Assembly: GCA_017441505.1 (NCBI GenBank) | Contig: JAFRXL010000035.1 | Coordinates: forward strand, 1 to 38,253 | Reading direction: 5' to 3' | DNA: 38,253 nt | Origin: Ruminococcus sp. | GTDB lineage: Bacteria; Bacillota; Clostridia; Oscillospirales; Ruminococcaceae | Part shown: positions 8,840 to 17,029 of the stretch, piece after piece | Position numbering within the stretch: the first letter of the stretch is position 1 | How the letters are laid out: each line of letters begins with the position of its first letter | Program-made: the position numbers and the translations under genes | Notes under the pieces: generated by a model | What the model saw: the letters and a program-made list of their open reading frames with translations, nothing else | What the model was told of the DNA's origin: nothing | Databases searched by the model: none

Positions 8840-9724
8840 ATGAAAGAGACAACAAAAAGAGTAAACGAGAGCAGTCCGGAAAAAAAGAAAAAGAGCTCCG
8901 GAAAATCAAAATATGCTCTGAGACGATTGAGTCTGATCGTTATTGTGCTTATAGCAGTATGGTGGTTCAATAACTATACGCTGAGGACTACAGAGGTGAC
9001 TATCCGCTCGGATAAGATACATAAAAGCGTGAGGATAGCTGTTATAAGCGACCTTCATGCAACGTCCCACAGCATAAGCAATAAACGTATAGTCAAAAAG
9101 ATAAAAAAAGCTGACCCAGATATAGTTATTATGCTTGGAGATATGTATACAAGAGGCAGTACGTGGGATGATATTCAGATACCTGTCGACCTTACTGCCG
9201 ATTTAGTCGGCGAGGAGCTTCCGGTATATTTCGTTACCGGAGAGCATGATACCGAACCTGATTATATCAAAGCAATAAAAAATACCGGTGCTCACGTTAT
9301 GAATTACGAGAGCGAAATAACTTATATAAATGGGAATAAGTTCCAGATAATGGGTATCGACAATGTTTACTACAGCGAGACATTTGACCTCAGAAACGAG
9401 TTCACTATACAAAAGGACTGCTTCAATATCCTGCTTGCTCATATCCCTAATTATGAGAAGTTTGCGGATTTTGGTGCGGAGCTTACATTGTGTGCCGATA
9501 CTCACGGCGGAATGATGCAGCTCCCGTTTGATAAGGGACCCGTTTATTCCTCCGATTACGGCTGGTTCCCACAGTTCAGTCTTGACGAAACTGTTTACGA
9601 CAAGGGACTTTTCGACTATGAAGGCGGAGTTATGTTCATAACCTCGGGTATCGGAGATTCTCCGGCACCTGTAAGATTCAATAATCGTCCGGAGGTAGCG
9701 GTGATAGATTTAGTTCCAGATTAA
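8840..9724 (+). CDS. Membrane-anchored metallophosphoesterase, YkuE-like
   Basis: This 294-residue protein has a very basic cytoplasmic start (1-29), one membrane segment (about 30-46) and an external calcineurin-like domain. Metal motifs are ISDLH (D71, H73), LGDMY, then GEHD (135-137 EHD) where the family usually has GNHD/E, LLAHIP, and ADTHGG (219-224) where GHTHGG is usual. So an Asn and a His that normally bind the two metals are replaced by Glu135 and Asp220. Both replacements could still coordinate metal. YkuE-type relatives act on lipid or cell-wall linked phosphoesters; the substrate is unknown here. It follows the channel gene by 2 bases. Confidence 0.85.
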   Translation: MKETTKRVNESSPEKKKKSSGKSKYALRRLSLIVIVLIAVWWFNNYTLRTTEVTIRSDKIHKSVRIAVISDLHATSHSISNKRIVKKIKKADPDIVIMLGDMYTRGSTWDDIQIPVDLTADLVGEELPVYFVTGEHDTEPDYIKAIKNTGAHVMNYESEITYINGNKFQIMGIDNVYYSETFDLRNEFTIQKDCFNILLAHIPNYEKFADFGAELTLCADTHGGMMQLPFDKGPVYSSDYGWFPQFSLDETVYDKGLFDYEGGVMFITSGIGDSPAPVRFNNRPEVAVIDLVPD

Positions 9725-9737
9725 GGAGGCTTTACGT

Positions 9738-10976
9738 ATGTTTGCAGATATTGTAATAGTTGGCGGCGGAGCTTCCGGTATTGCGGCGGCGATAAGTGCT
9801 AAAGAAGAACTTCCGTCCGCAAAAGTTGTAATAGCTGAAAAAAATGACCGCATTGGTAAAAAGATACTTGCTACCGGAAACGGAAGATGCAATCTCGGCA
9901 ACCGAAAAATAGCCGCTGAACGTTATCACGGTTCGGTCAAAGACATAGTTGGGACAATAAAAAAAGCTCCCTCACCGGATGAGTTTTTCTCTTCGTTGGG
10001 TATCCTCTGCGTGTCAGATGAACAGGGGAGAATGTACCCGAGGAGCGAAAGTGCGGCTACTGTGCTGAGTGCCATGAGAATCAAGCTTGCTTCATTGGAT
10101 GTACAGGAAATGTGCGGATTTGAGGTAAGTTCATACGTCAAAAAAGGCAAAGACTGGGAGCTTGTTTCTGCTGACGGTCAGAAGCTGTCGTGCCGGAGGA
10201 TAATATTTGCTTCCGGAGGATATGCCGCTCCTCAGTATGGTACGGACGGTTCAGTTTTAAGAATGCTCAGAGACAGCGGCTATAAGACCGAAAAAATATG
10301 TCCGGCTGTAGCTCCGCTCAGGACTTCTCCCGATGCTGTGAAGGGACTTAAAGGAGTCCGTGTAAAGGGAAAAGTTACGGCTGCTGCTGAGGGGAAAAAG
10401 GTAATAGCTTCTGAATATGGAGAGATACAGTTCACAGAAAATTCAGTCTCAGGTATCTGCGTGTTCAACATGGCAAGGTATATGCAGCAATATGAGGGGA
10501 AGCTTACACTTTGTCTTGATATTGCTCCGGATATGACTGAAAGTGAATTTGAAGACTATATAAAAAATATCAGAAAACAACGCAGCGGACTTGAACTCAA
10601 CGAGCTGCTGACCGGAGCTTTCTGCAAGAATTTAGCTGTGTATCTTGTGAAAAATACACTACAGCGTCCGATGAATGAGAGTATAGCTTCTGTTACGGAT
10701 AGTGAGATAGCTAAACTCGCCGGAGCTGTCAAGTGCTTGAAATTCCACATAACCGGCTGTTCGCCGTGGAAAAATGTTCAGGTAACTGCCGGAGGTATTC
10801 ACGGAAGCTGTGTTGATGACAGAATGGAGTCCACGAAAGAAAAGGGGATCTATTTCTGCGGAGAGCTGCTCGATGCGGACGGTGACTGCGGCGGATTCAA
10901 TCTTGAATGGGCATGGGCTTCCGGATATACAGCAGGTCGCAATTGTGCAATATCGCTGAAAGGAGAGCTTAGATGA
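9738..10976 (+). CDS. HI0933/BaiN-family FAD flavoprotein
   Basis: This 412-residue flavoprotein begins with a Rossmann FAD motif (IVIVGGGASGIAAAISA) and the family signature EKNDRIGKKILATGNGRCNLGN. The C-terminus has GIYFCGELLDADGDCGGFN followed by a second FAD-contact segment LEWAWASGYTAG. Members (HI0933, YhiN, BaiN) are soluble; BaiN was assigned to bile-acid dehydroxylation in one gut Clostridium, but the family is widespread and the general substrate is unknown. The ATG follows AAGGAGG with 8 bases between. Its stop overlaps the next FAD gene by 4 bases (ATGA), so the two are coupled. Confidence 0.9.
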   Translation: MFADIVIVGGGASGIAAAISAKEELPSAKVVIAEKNDRIGKKILATGNGRCNLGNRKIAAERYHGSVKDIVGTIKKAPSPDEFFSSLGILCVSDEQGRMYPRSESAATVLSAMRIKLASLDVQEMCGFEVSSYVKKGKDWELVSADGQKLSCRRIIFASGGYAAPQYGTDGSVLRMLRDSGYKTEKICPAVAPLRTSPDAVKGLKGVRVKGKVTAAAEGKKVIASEYGEIQFTENSVSGICVFNMARYMQQYEGKLTLCLDIAPDMTESEFEDYIKNIRKQRSGLELNELLTGAFCKNLAVYLVKNTLQRPMNESIASVTDSEIAKLAGAVKCLKFHITGCSPWKNVQVTAGGIHGSCVDDRMESTKEKGIYFCGELLDADGDCGGFNLEWAWASGYTAGRNCAISLKGELR

Positions 10977-12562
10977 TAAGGGTCGCAAATATAAGTGTAC
11001 CGCTTGATTTTGATATGTCGGGACTGAAAGAGCTGTGTATCAGAAAATTGCGTATATCGCCGAAGCTCATAAAAAGTGTAAAGCTTTCAAAAAAGTCGGT
11101 AGACGCACGAAAGAAAAAAGATGTTCATTTTATAATATCGGTCGACATTGAAGCTAAAAATGAGGACAGACTTTTGAAAAGTCTGAAGAATGCTTCAAAG
11201 ATAGAGAAATACAAGTATGTGACAGATAAAGTACCGTCACCGGAAAGACGTCCGGTAATAGTTGGATTCGGACCTGCCGGAATGTTTGCGGCATTAGTGC
11301 TTGCAATGGCTGGAGCAAGACCTATAGTCCTTGAAAGAGGCGGAGATGTTGATTCACGGGTTAAAGCGGTCGACGAATTCCGCACTTCCGGTAAGCTTGA
11401 TACCGAGTGCAATATACAGTTCGGCGAGGGCGGAGCAGGTACTTTCTCTGACGGCAAGCTGACTACTGGCATCAAAGATAAGCGGATAGGCTGGGTGCTT
11501 GAAAAGCTTGTGGAGTTCGGAGCTCCGGACGAGATAAAAATACTCGCTAAGCCGCATATCGGTACCGACAAGCTCAGAGAAGTTGTTAAAAAGCTAAGGG
11601 AGCGTGTCATAAGTCTTGGCGGAGAAGTGCGTTTCAGGTCAAGATTTTGCGGCTATAGCTCGGAGAATGGAACGATAAGGTCTGTTCAATATGAGCACGG
11701 CGGTGAAATCCACACCATTGAAACGGACAATGTGATACTTGCCACAGGTCACAGTGCAAGGGATGTTTTCGAGCTGCTTTATGAGAATAAGATAAGTCTT
11801 TCACAGAAAAATTTTGCTGTGGGAGTACGTATCGAGCATAAGCGTAACGATATAGATAAGGCTATGTACGGCGATTTTGCCGGACATCCGGCACTTAAAG
11901 CTGCGGACTATAAGCTCGTTGCACATCTTCCTAACGGACGCACTTTGTATACTTTCTGTATGTGTCCGGGCGGAGAGGTCGTAGCAGCGTCCTCGGAAGA
12001 GGGGAGACTTGCCGTAAACGGGATGAGCTGTTTTGCACGAGATGCAGAAAATTCAAACAGTGCACTTCTGGTGAATATAAATACTTCTGATTATGGCAGC
12101 GAGCATCCGCTTGCAGGTATGTGGTTTCAGAGAGAGCTTGAGGAAAAAGCGTTCATCGCAGGCGGTTCGGACTATAGTGCTCCGGTTATCACAGTAGGTG
12201 AATTTCTCAGCGGAGAAACTACAGAACACACAGGAAGTGTAAGACCGTCTTACACGCCTTCCGTAAAGCACGCATCTCCGGAGGAGTATCTGCCGGATTT
12301 TGTGGTAGAGTCGTTGAAACTCGGCATACCGGAAATGGGCAGGATGATAAAAGGCTTTGATGCTCCGGATGCTCTGCTGACAGGTATAGAGAGCAGAAGC
12401 AGCTCGCCTGTAAGGATAGACCGTGGAGAGGGAGCACAGTCTGTATCTCTTAGCGGACTTTTCCCATGCGGAGAGGGAGCAGGTTATGCCGGAGGAATAG
12501 TATCAGCAGCAGTTGACGGCATGAAATGTGCGGAAGCTGTTATCGAAAGACTGAAAAAATAA
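10973..12562 (+). CDS. FAD-dependent dehydrogenase-like protein (COG2509 type)
   Basis: This 529-residue protein has an N-terminal domain of about 90 residues with a basic stretch (VKLSKKSVDARKKKDV), then the FAD-binding motif VIVGFGPAGMFAALVLA and the family stretch ECNIQFGEGGAGTFSDGKL. Near the C-terminus, GLFPCGEGAGYAGGIVSAA is the FAD-closing motif typical of this group of uncharacterised dehydrogenases. It is coupled to the preceding flavoprotein by a 4-base overlap. The pair is familiar from many Firmicutes, so the two may act together; the reaction is not known. Confidence 0.88.
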   Translation: MIRVANISVPLDFDMSGLKELCIRKLRISPKLIKSVKLSKKSVDARKKKDVHFIISVDIEAKNEDRLLKSLKNASKIEKYKYVTDKVPSPERRPVIVGFGPAGMFAALVLAMAGARPIVLERGGDVDSRVKAVDEFRTSGKLDTECNIQFGEGGAGTFSDGKLTTGIKDKRIGWVLEKLVEFGAPDEIKILAKPHIGTDKLREVVKKLRERVISLGGEVRFRSRFCGYSSENGTIRSVQYEHGGEIHTIETDNVILATGHSARDVFELLYENKISLSQKNFAVGVRIEHKRNDIDKAMYGDFAGHPALKAADYKLVAHLPNGRTLYTFCMCPGGEVVAASSEEGRLAVNGMSCFARDAENSNSALLVNINTSDYGSEHPLAGMWFQRELEEKAFIAGGSDYSAPVITVGEFLSGETTEHTGSVRPSYTPSVKHASPEEYLPDFVVESLKLGIPEMGRMIKGFDAPDALLTGIESRSSSPVRIDRGEGAQSVSLSGLFPCGEGAGYAGGIVSAAVDGMKCAEAVIERLKK

Positions 12563-12591
12563 AACATTCGTTTATGATAAGGAGGAGAACT

Positions 12592-12861
12592 ATGAAGATC
12601 AATGTTATTGGCGGAGAACTTGAAAGAAAAGAATTAGACGCTTATATTAAATATGCCGGAGAAAAACATCCCGGCCGACAGATAAGACAATTGGACATTA
12701 TAATTGACGGAGATTTTGTTGACCTTAAATTCTATTTCAGTGACACTGATTTTCAGAGAGCCTTCAGGTCTGCGGATTATCTTGTGAATGATATGAATAA
12801 ACTAAATGACGCAAAACAGAGCGAATTTGCTCAGAAGCAGCGTCACAAAGCGGAGGATTGA
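12592..12861 (+). CDS. Small conserved-looking protein of unknown function
   Basis: I do not recognise this 89-residue soluble protein. It has an alternating strand and helix pattern (MKINVIGGELERKELDAYI; RQLDIIIDGDFVDLKFYF) and a charged helical tail ending in NKLNDAKQSEFAQKQRHK. The ATG is 5 bases after a strong AAGGAGGAG site; an upstream in-frame ATG at 12526 lies inside the previous gene and is ignored. The stop codon is 4 bases before the rsmA start, whose ribosome site lies inside this gene, so the two are probably co-expressed. Confidence 0.8.
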   Translation: MKINVIGGELERKELDAYIKYAGEKHPGRQIRQLDIIIDGDFVDLKFYFSDTDFQRAFRSADYLVNDMNKLNDAKQSEFAQKQRHKAED

Positions 12862-12865
12862 CCGG

Positions 12866-13735
12866 ATGATACTTACAAACATCGGAACTGTTAAAGAGAT
12901 ACTCTCTAAACACGGGTTCAGCTTCTCAAAGGGACTTGGTCAGAATTTTATAATAAATCCTGATATATGTCCTAAAATAGCTGAAAACGGCAACGCTCAG
13001 CCGGGGTATGGCATAATCGAGATAGGTACAGGAATAGGTGTTCTGACTGCCGAGCTTGCTAAACGTGCCGACAAGGTGTGTGCAGTTGAGATAGACAGCA
13101 GACTTCTGCCTATCCTTGATGAAACTCTTGCAGAGTACGACAATATAAAGATTTTTAACGAAGATATTATGAAATGCGATCTTCATAAGATTATAAGGGA
13201 GGAGTTTGCCGGACTTAAAGCAGCAGTATGTGCAAATCTGCCTTATTATATCACTTCACCTGTACTGATGCTTCTGCTTGAAAGCAGACTTCCGGTCGAC
13301 TCGATAACGGTCATGGTGCAGAAGGAAGCTGCTCAGAGACTTTGTGCCAAGGTCGGTTCAAGAGAGTCCGGAGCTATTACGGTTGCGGTAAATTACTATG
13401 GTACAGTAAGGACGGTCTTCAACGTATCAAGAGGAAGCTTCATGCCTGCACCTAATGTGGATTCCGCTGTAATAAGGATCGACCCTCATCCTGAGCCGAA
13501 ACTTGATGAAGAGAATGAGAAGTTCTTTTTCAGGATAGTCAGAAGCGGATTTTCTCAGAGAAGAAAGACCGCAGCAAATGCCCTTTCCTCAATGGCTGGG
13601 ATACCGAAAGATAAGATATATGCTACGCTTGAAGAAATGGGACTCAGCCGGAGTGCCAGACTTGAAGAGCTTGATATGGATGAGCTTGTCCGTTTTGCAG
13701 TTGAACTTAAAAAGAAAAACGATGCAGTAGAGTGA
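12866..13735 (+). CDS. rsmA: 16S rRNA dimethyladenosine transferase RsmA/KsgA
   Basis: RsmA dimethylates two adjacent adenosines in the 3' terminal hairpin of 16S rRNA using S-adenosylmethionine. The 289-residue length is standard. Motifs are LGQNFIINPDI at the N-terminus, the SAM site IEIGTGIGVL (GTGIG 54-58), VCAVEID, and the catalytic NLPY at 124-127. The C-terminal domain has FSQRRKTAANAL. The start at 12866 has CGGAGG 9 bases upstream. It shares the theme of small-subunit maturation with phoH, ybeY and era, although it lies about 9 kb away. A clear terminator follows. Confidence 0.96.
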   Translation: MILTNIGTVKEILSKHGFSFSKGLGQNFIINPDICPKIAENGNAQPGYGIIEIGTGIGVLTAELAKRADKVCAVEIDSRLLPILDETLAEYDNIKIFNEDIMKCDLHKIIREEFAGLKAAVCANLPYYITSPVLMLLLESRLPVDSITVMVQKEAAQRLCAKVGSRESGAITVAVNYYGTVRTVFNVSRGSFMPAPNVDSAVIRIDPHPEPKLDEENEKFFFRIVRSGFSQRRKTAANALSSMAGIPKDKIYATLEEMGLSRSARLEELDMDELVRFAVELKKKNDAVE

Positions 13736-13753
13736 TCGTGTCGTTATACGTGA

Positions 13754-13794
13754 AAAAATCCTGAGAGCAGTTTGCAGCTGATCTCAGGATTTTT
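13754..13794. terminator. Bidirectional intrinsic terminator between rsmA and the convergent gene
   Basis: A 14-base-pair stem (AAAAATCCTGAGA... with ...TCTCAGGATTTTT), loop about 67-81 of the 13700s, has A-runs on the left and T-runs on the right, so it can end transcription from both directions. Confidence 0.85.
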
Positions 13795-13815
13795 AATTAT
13801 ATTGCTGTGCCGGAT

Positions 13816-14454
13816 TTATACGGAAAGGATGACGCATATATAAAAGAATGTGGATATTATCATGTGGAGCTTGCATCTTGAAGCAGCTTCTTTTAAGGTG
13901 CACTGGTATTTATAGAGCCTGTACCCGATTCCCAGCAGTACGGGCAGAAATATTGCGACCGGAGAGAATACCCAAAGTGTGTCGGAGCTTCTTGCAGCAG
14001 CAAAAAGAAGGATCGAGATAAGTTCGAGTATTATTATCTCTAAGCTTGTGTCAGATAAGTTAGCCCCCTTTGACTTGGAATGCGGATTTTGTGTGCTTGC
14101 AACTGCAAACAGCTCAGCCACCTTTTTTTCAGCCTCATCAGGTTTCAGCTCACTTTCGGTCAATTTGGTGAGTGACATGACCTTTTCGTTAACAATGTCC
14201 TCTTTTTTACTTTTAGGTTCTTTTTTTGAAGTGTCGTAATTATCTGTTTTGGAGAAACTTGCTTGTGTTTCAGGCGGACTATAGGGCGTAAATGTTTCGA
14301 TAGAAGATGCTTTTTCCTTTTTCTTCTTTTTATCATTTTTATTGGAAGAACTTGCAAGTGCGAACATTTCAGCGACTCTTTTTTCAGCTTCTTCCGGAGT
14401 TAGTTTCCGTTCCGGAGTATTTGACAAATTTGTATTTTTATCATTATCTTGCAT
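13816..14454 (-). CDS. Unassigned membrane protein with a duplicated helical motif
   Basis: I do not recognise this 212-residue protein. The hydrophilic, Lys/Ser-rich N-terminal 135 residues contain two copies of a 20-residue motif, RKLTPEEAEKRVAEMFALAS at 16-35 and SELKPDEAEKKVAELFAVAS at 101-120, identical at 13 positions. The copies are separated by a low-complexity basic linker. The C-terminal third has about three membrane segments (from 139 to the end) separated by short loops with RLYKYQCTLKEAASRCK. The predicted picture is a cytoplasmic N-terminal arm with two short helices on a membrane anchor. The start has GGAGGG upstream and a consensus promoter. It faces rsmA across a shared terminator. 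Confidence 0.8.
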   Translation of the reverse strand: MQDNDKNTNLSNTPERKLTPEEAEKRVAEMFALASSSNKNDKKKKKEKASSIETFTPYSPPETQASFSKTDNYDTSKKEPKSKKEDIVNEKVMSLTKLTESELKPDEAEKKVAELFAVASTQNPHSKSKGANLSDTSLEIIILELISILLFAAARSSDTLWVFSPVAIFLPVLLGIGYRLYKYQCTLKEAASRCKLHMIISTFFYICVILSV

Positions 14455-14487
14455 TTTATCATCCCTCCATATGAATTATTAAGGTAA

Positions 14488-14516
14488 ATTATAGCACAGC
14501 GGACTTTTAGTGTCAA
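14488..14516 (-). promoter_or_regulatory. Consensus sigma-A promoter of the 13816-14454 gene
   Basis: On the minus strand a perfect TTGACA (14511-14516) and a perfect TATAAT (14488-14493) are separated by 17 bases. The region is divergent from spoIIE. Confidence 0.8.
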
Positions 14517-14543
14517 TATAAAAAATTGAATTGTGTCCTGAAA

Positions 14544-14576
14544 ATGACAATTATCGCCTTTTAAAAATGATATAAT
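14544..14576 (+). promoter_or_regulatory. Possible Spo0A-type promoter of spoIIE
   Basis: A perfect TATAAT (14571-14576) has no -35 at 17 bases, but ATGACA (14544-14549) lies 21 bases upstream. Spo0A-dependent sigma-A promoters such as spoIIG and spoIIE of Bacillus have such wide spacing. A partial 0A-box-like TTGTCATT is read on the minus strand over 14544-14551. This is suggestive only. Confidence 0.4.
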
Positions 14577-14608
14577 TAAATGTAATTTATTTTGGAAAGG
14601 TGATACAA

Positions 14609-16858
14609 ATGGAAAGGATAAGGAAATACATAGACGACTCAACTTTCAGATTTTTAGCAGGATTTTTATTCTCAGCAGCGGCAGGCTTCTGGCTTTCCGG
14701 AACAGATATGGCAGGGGTAGCCTCATTTGCCGACATATCTCTTGCAGGAGGTCTGGGACTTCCGAATGCTGCGGCTGTTCTTACAGGAAGTCTTGTCCAT
14801 TGCATACTCAAACGCAGTATAGGACGGAATATAGTCAAAATAGCGGCTATGCTGTTTATAGTGATAGCGAAGATGTTTTCAGAGCCGAAACGTGACCCGA
14901 AATTCTCAGGTATCATCACCGGACTTGCTGTTTTTACATCTGGAGCAGCAGTATCAGCACTGATAGGCGAAATGTTGTATAAACTGATATTTTATGTTTT
15001 CTACGGCATACTCTCCGGAGCCTCAGCTGCTTCTCTTGCGATGATTTTTTCAGGCGTAAGGCGTAGAAGATCGATCGACTTGACCGGACTTTCAGGCTGT
15101 GCATATGCAGTGTCATATACTTTGATAACAGCCGCACTCTGCACCATAAAAATGCCCGTGCTGAATCTTGGTATAGCCTTCGGAGCAGCAGTTACACTTG
15201 CAGCTGCATATTTTTACCGTCACACAGGCGGAGTACTGTGCGGTGCACTGACAACTTGCAGTGCTTTTCTCGCAGATACAGAAGCAGGCATGACCATTGT
15301 CCTGCTTCCGGCTGCCGGACTTATCACAGGGTACTTTTATCAGCGGAAGATCAATGCTGCTGCCGGCATTTTTGTGGGTCTTAATTTCATGCTCATGGTG
15401 CTCACGGGAGTCACAGTAAACAGCGTTGAAAATATGATGAATATACTGTGCGGAACCGGTCTGTTTCTTGTGCTTGCACCGTATTATTCGGATAAGTGGG
15501 TGATAGTATCGGAGGAAAACACTGCTGCACTTCCGGATATAATTAATTCAAGAATGAGCTTTTTGTCGGATTCTATAGGAGCTGTCAGGAGAGAATCGGA
15601 GAAAATTGCGGAGCTCCTAACAGCCAAAAAAAGTGACCACGACATGGTCGGAAGATGCAGTGAAGAGGTGTGTAAAAAATGCTATAAAAGACTGACCTGC
15701 TGGAAGACCGGACGTGATGATACTGAGACTGGTTTCAGAAAAATGGCTGAACTAAGCGAGTTTTCAAAGGAGAACTTCCCGTATGAGCTGAATGACTGTC
15801 TTAAAAAGGAAGAGCTGTGCAGAAGCTTTGAGCAATGCGTCAAGGAGAGAACTGCCGTGAAGCTCCTTGAAATGAGATATTCTGAAAGTCGGAAACTTCT
15901 TGCGGAGCATATGAAAATGACTGAGGAGATAGTTGATTCTGCCGGAGAGCGTCTTGATGTACGTTATTCTGCACCGGTCAGCAAGGTCATAAGAGAGAAG
16001 CTTGTGAAGTTCGGGTATTCACCTGTGAACGTCATTGCGTACTATAATTCCAAGAACAGATTTTTGGCAGAAATATACTTCAAGGCATCAGCTTTGCCCG
16101 ATAAATGCGGAAGGATATGCGACCTTATTTCTGACGAGCTTCGTCTGCCGCTTGATATATCCGGACCGGTCTATTCGGGACGAGAAATGAGGATACGTGT
16201 ATTTGAAAAGCCGGAGTACTCGCTTCAGGTCTACGGAGCTGCGGTATGTGCCGGAGGTTCAAAAGAAAACGGCGATACATCGCTTGTTTTTAATGACGGA
16301 ATGGGTTCGGCATACGTGGTGCTCTCTGACGGAATGGGCAGCGGACATGATGCGGCTGTTGAGTCAAGACTTGTAGTCAGAATGTTCAAAAGACTGGTAA
16401 GCAGCGGAGTAGAGCATAATTCCGCAATAAAGCTCATAAATTCTATAATGTTCACTAAGTCCGGAGAGGAAACTTTTGCGACCCTCGATGCGGTCAGCGT
16501 TGACCTTGATACCTGTGAACTTACACTGATAAAATCAGGTGCCGCAGCAACTATAATCCGCCACAGGGGCAGCGTTATGAAGATAGCTCAGCCGACTTTC
16601 CCGATAGGCATATATGAGGAATCCGAAGCTTATTCACGCAGATGCGATTTTGAGGAGGGGGACATAATAATAATGTTTTCAGACGGCATTTGTGAACATG
16701 AATACCGATTCATAAAAGAATTGCTGCTGAGCGACAGCGACCTCAAAAAAATTGTCGATGAAATTTGCAGAAAGGCGGAGGTCTTTAATCCGAATGTGAG
16801 AAGCGACGATGTTACTGTGATAGGAATAAAAGCAGTAAAAACACATTCGACACGATAA
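14609..16858 (+). CDS. spoIIE: Stage II sporulation protein E (SpoIIE-like PP2C phosphatase)
   Basis: SpoIIE is a membrane phosphatase that dephosphorylates SpoIIAA to activate sigma-F in the forespore and also acts at the polar septum. This 749-residue protein has about ten hydrophobic segments in residues 1-300, a central helical region (about 310-530) with a Cys cluster (CSEEVCKKCYKRLTC), and a C-terminal PP2C domain. Metal-binding motifs are VVLSDGMGSGHDA (D574) and MFSDGICEHE (D692), with a terminal SDDVTVIGI strand. Bacillus SpoIIE is somewhat longer (about 827). The start at 14609 has GGAAAGG 8 bases upstream; a GTG three codons earlier overlaps that site. Its presence suggests a sporulating or formerly sporulating lineage. 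Confidence 0.92.
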   Translation: MERIRKYIDDSTFRFLAGFLFSAAAGFWLSGTDMAGVASFADISLAGGLGLPNAAAVLTGSLVHCILKRSIGRNIVKIAAMLFIVIAKMFSEPKRDPKFSGIITGLAVFTSGAAVSALIGEMLYKLIFYVFYGILSGASAASLAMIFSGVRRRRSIDLTGLSGCAYAVSYTLITAALCTIKMPVLNLGIAFGAAVTLAAAYFYRHTGGVLCGALTTCSAFLADTEAGMTIVLLPAAGLITGYFYQRKINAAAGIFVGLNFMLMVLTGVTVNSVENMMNILCGTGLFLVLAPYYSDKWVIVSEENTAALPDIINSRMSFLSDSIGAVRRESEKIAELLTAKKSDHDMVGRCSEEVCKKCYKRLTCWKTGRDDTETGFRKMAELSEFSKENFPYELNDCLKKEELCRSFEQCVKERTAVKLLEMRYSESRKLLAEHMKMTEEIVDSAGERLDVRYSAPVSKVIREKLVKFGYSPVNVIAYYNSKNRFLAEIYFKASALPDKCGRICDLISDELRLPLDISGPVYSGREMRIRVFEKPEYSLQVYGAAVCAGGSKENGDTSLVFNDGMGSAYVVLSDGMGSGHDAAVESRLVVRMFKRLVSSGVEHNSAIKLINSIMFTKSGEETFATLDAVSVDLDTCELTLIKSGAAATIIRHRGSVMKIAQPTFPIGIYEESEAYSRRCDFEEGDIIIMFSDGICEHEYRFIKELLLSDSDLKKIVDEICRKAEVFNPNVRSDDVTVIGIKAVKTHSTR

Positions 16859-16976
16859 TGTGTACATTTTAACAATGAATGTAAAGATTTAACCATATCT
16901 GGTCGGCAATGTGCACTAAATACGCCTCCGATAATTAGTATAACGTATGAAAATTTATCGTATTTAGCAAAAACGC

Positions 16977-17005
16977 TTGAATAAATCGGCAATTTCTGAT
17001 AAAAT
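16977..17005 (+). promoter_or_regulatory. Sigma-A promoter of the glycogen operon
   Basis: TTGAAT (16977-16982) and TAAAAT (17000-17005) are separated by 17 bases, 24 bases before the glgB start. I saw no convincing terminator in the rest of the spoIIE-glgB gap, only a short TACATT/AATGTA stem near 16862. Confidence 0.65.
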
Positions 17006-17029
17006 GTAAATAGCAAAGGAGGCTAAATT

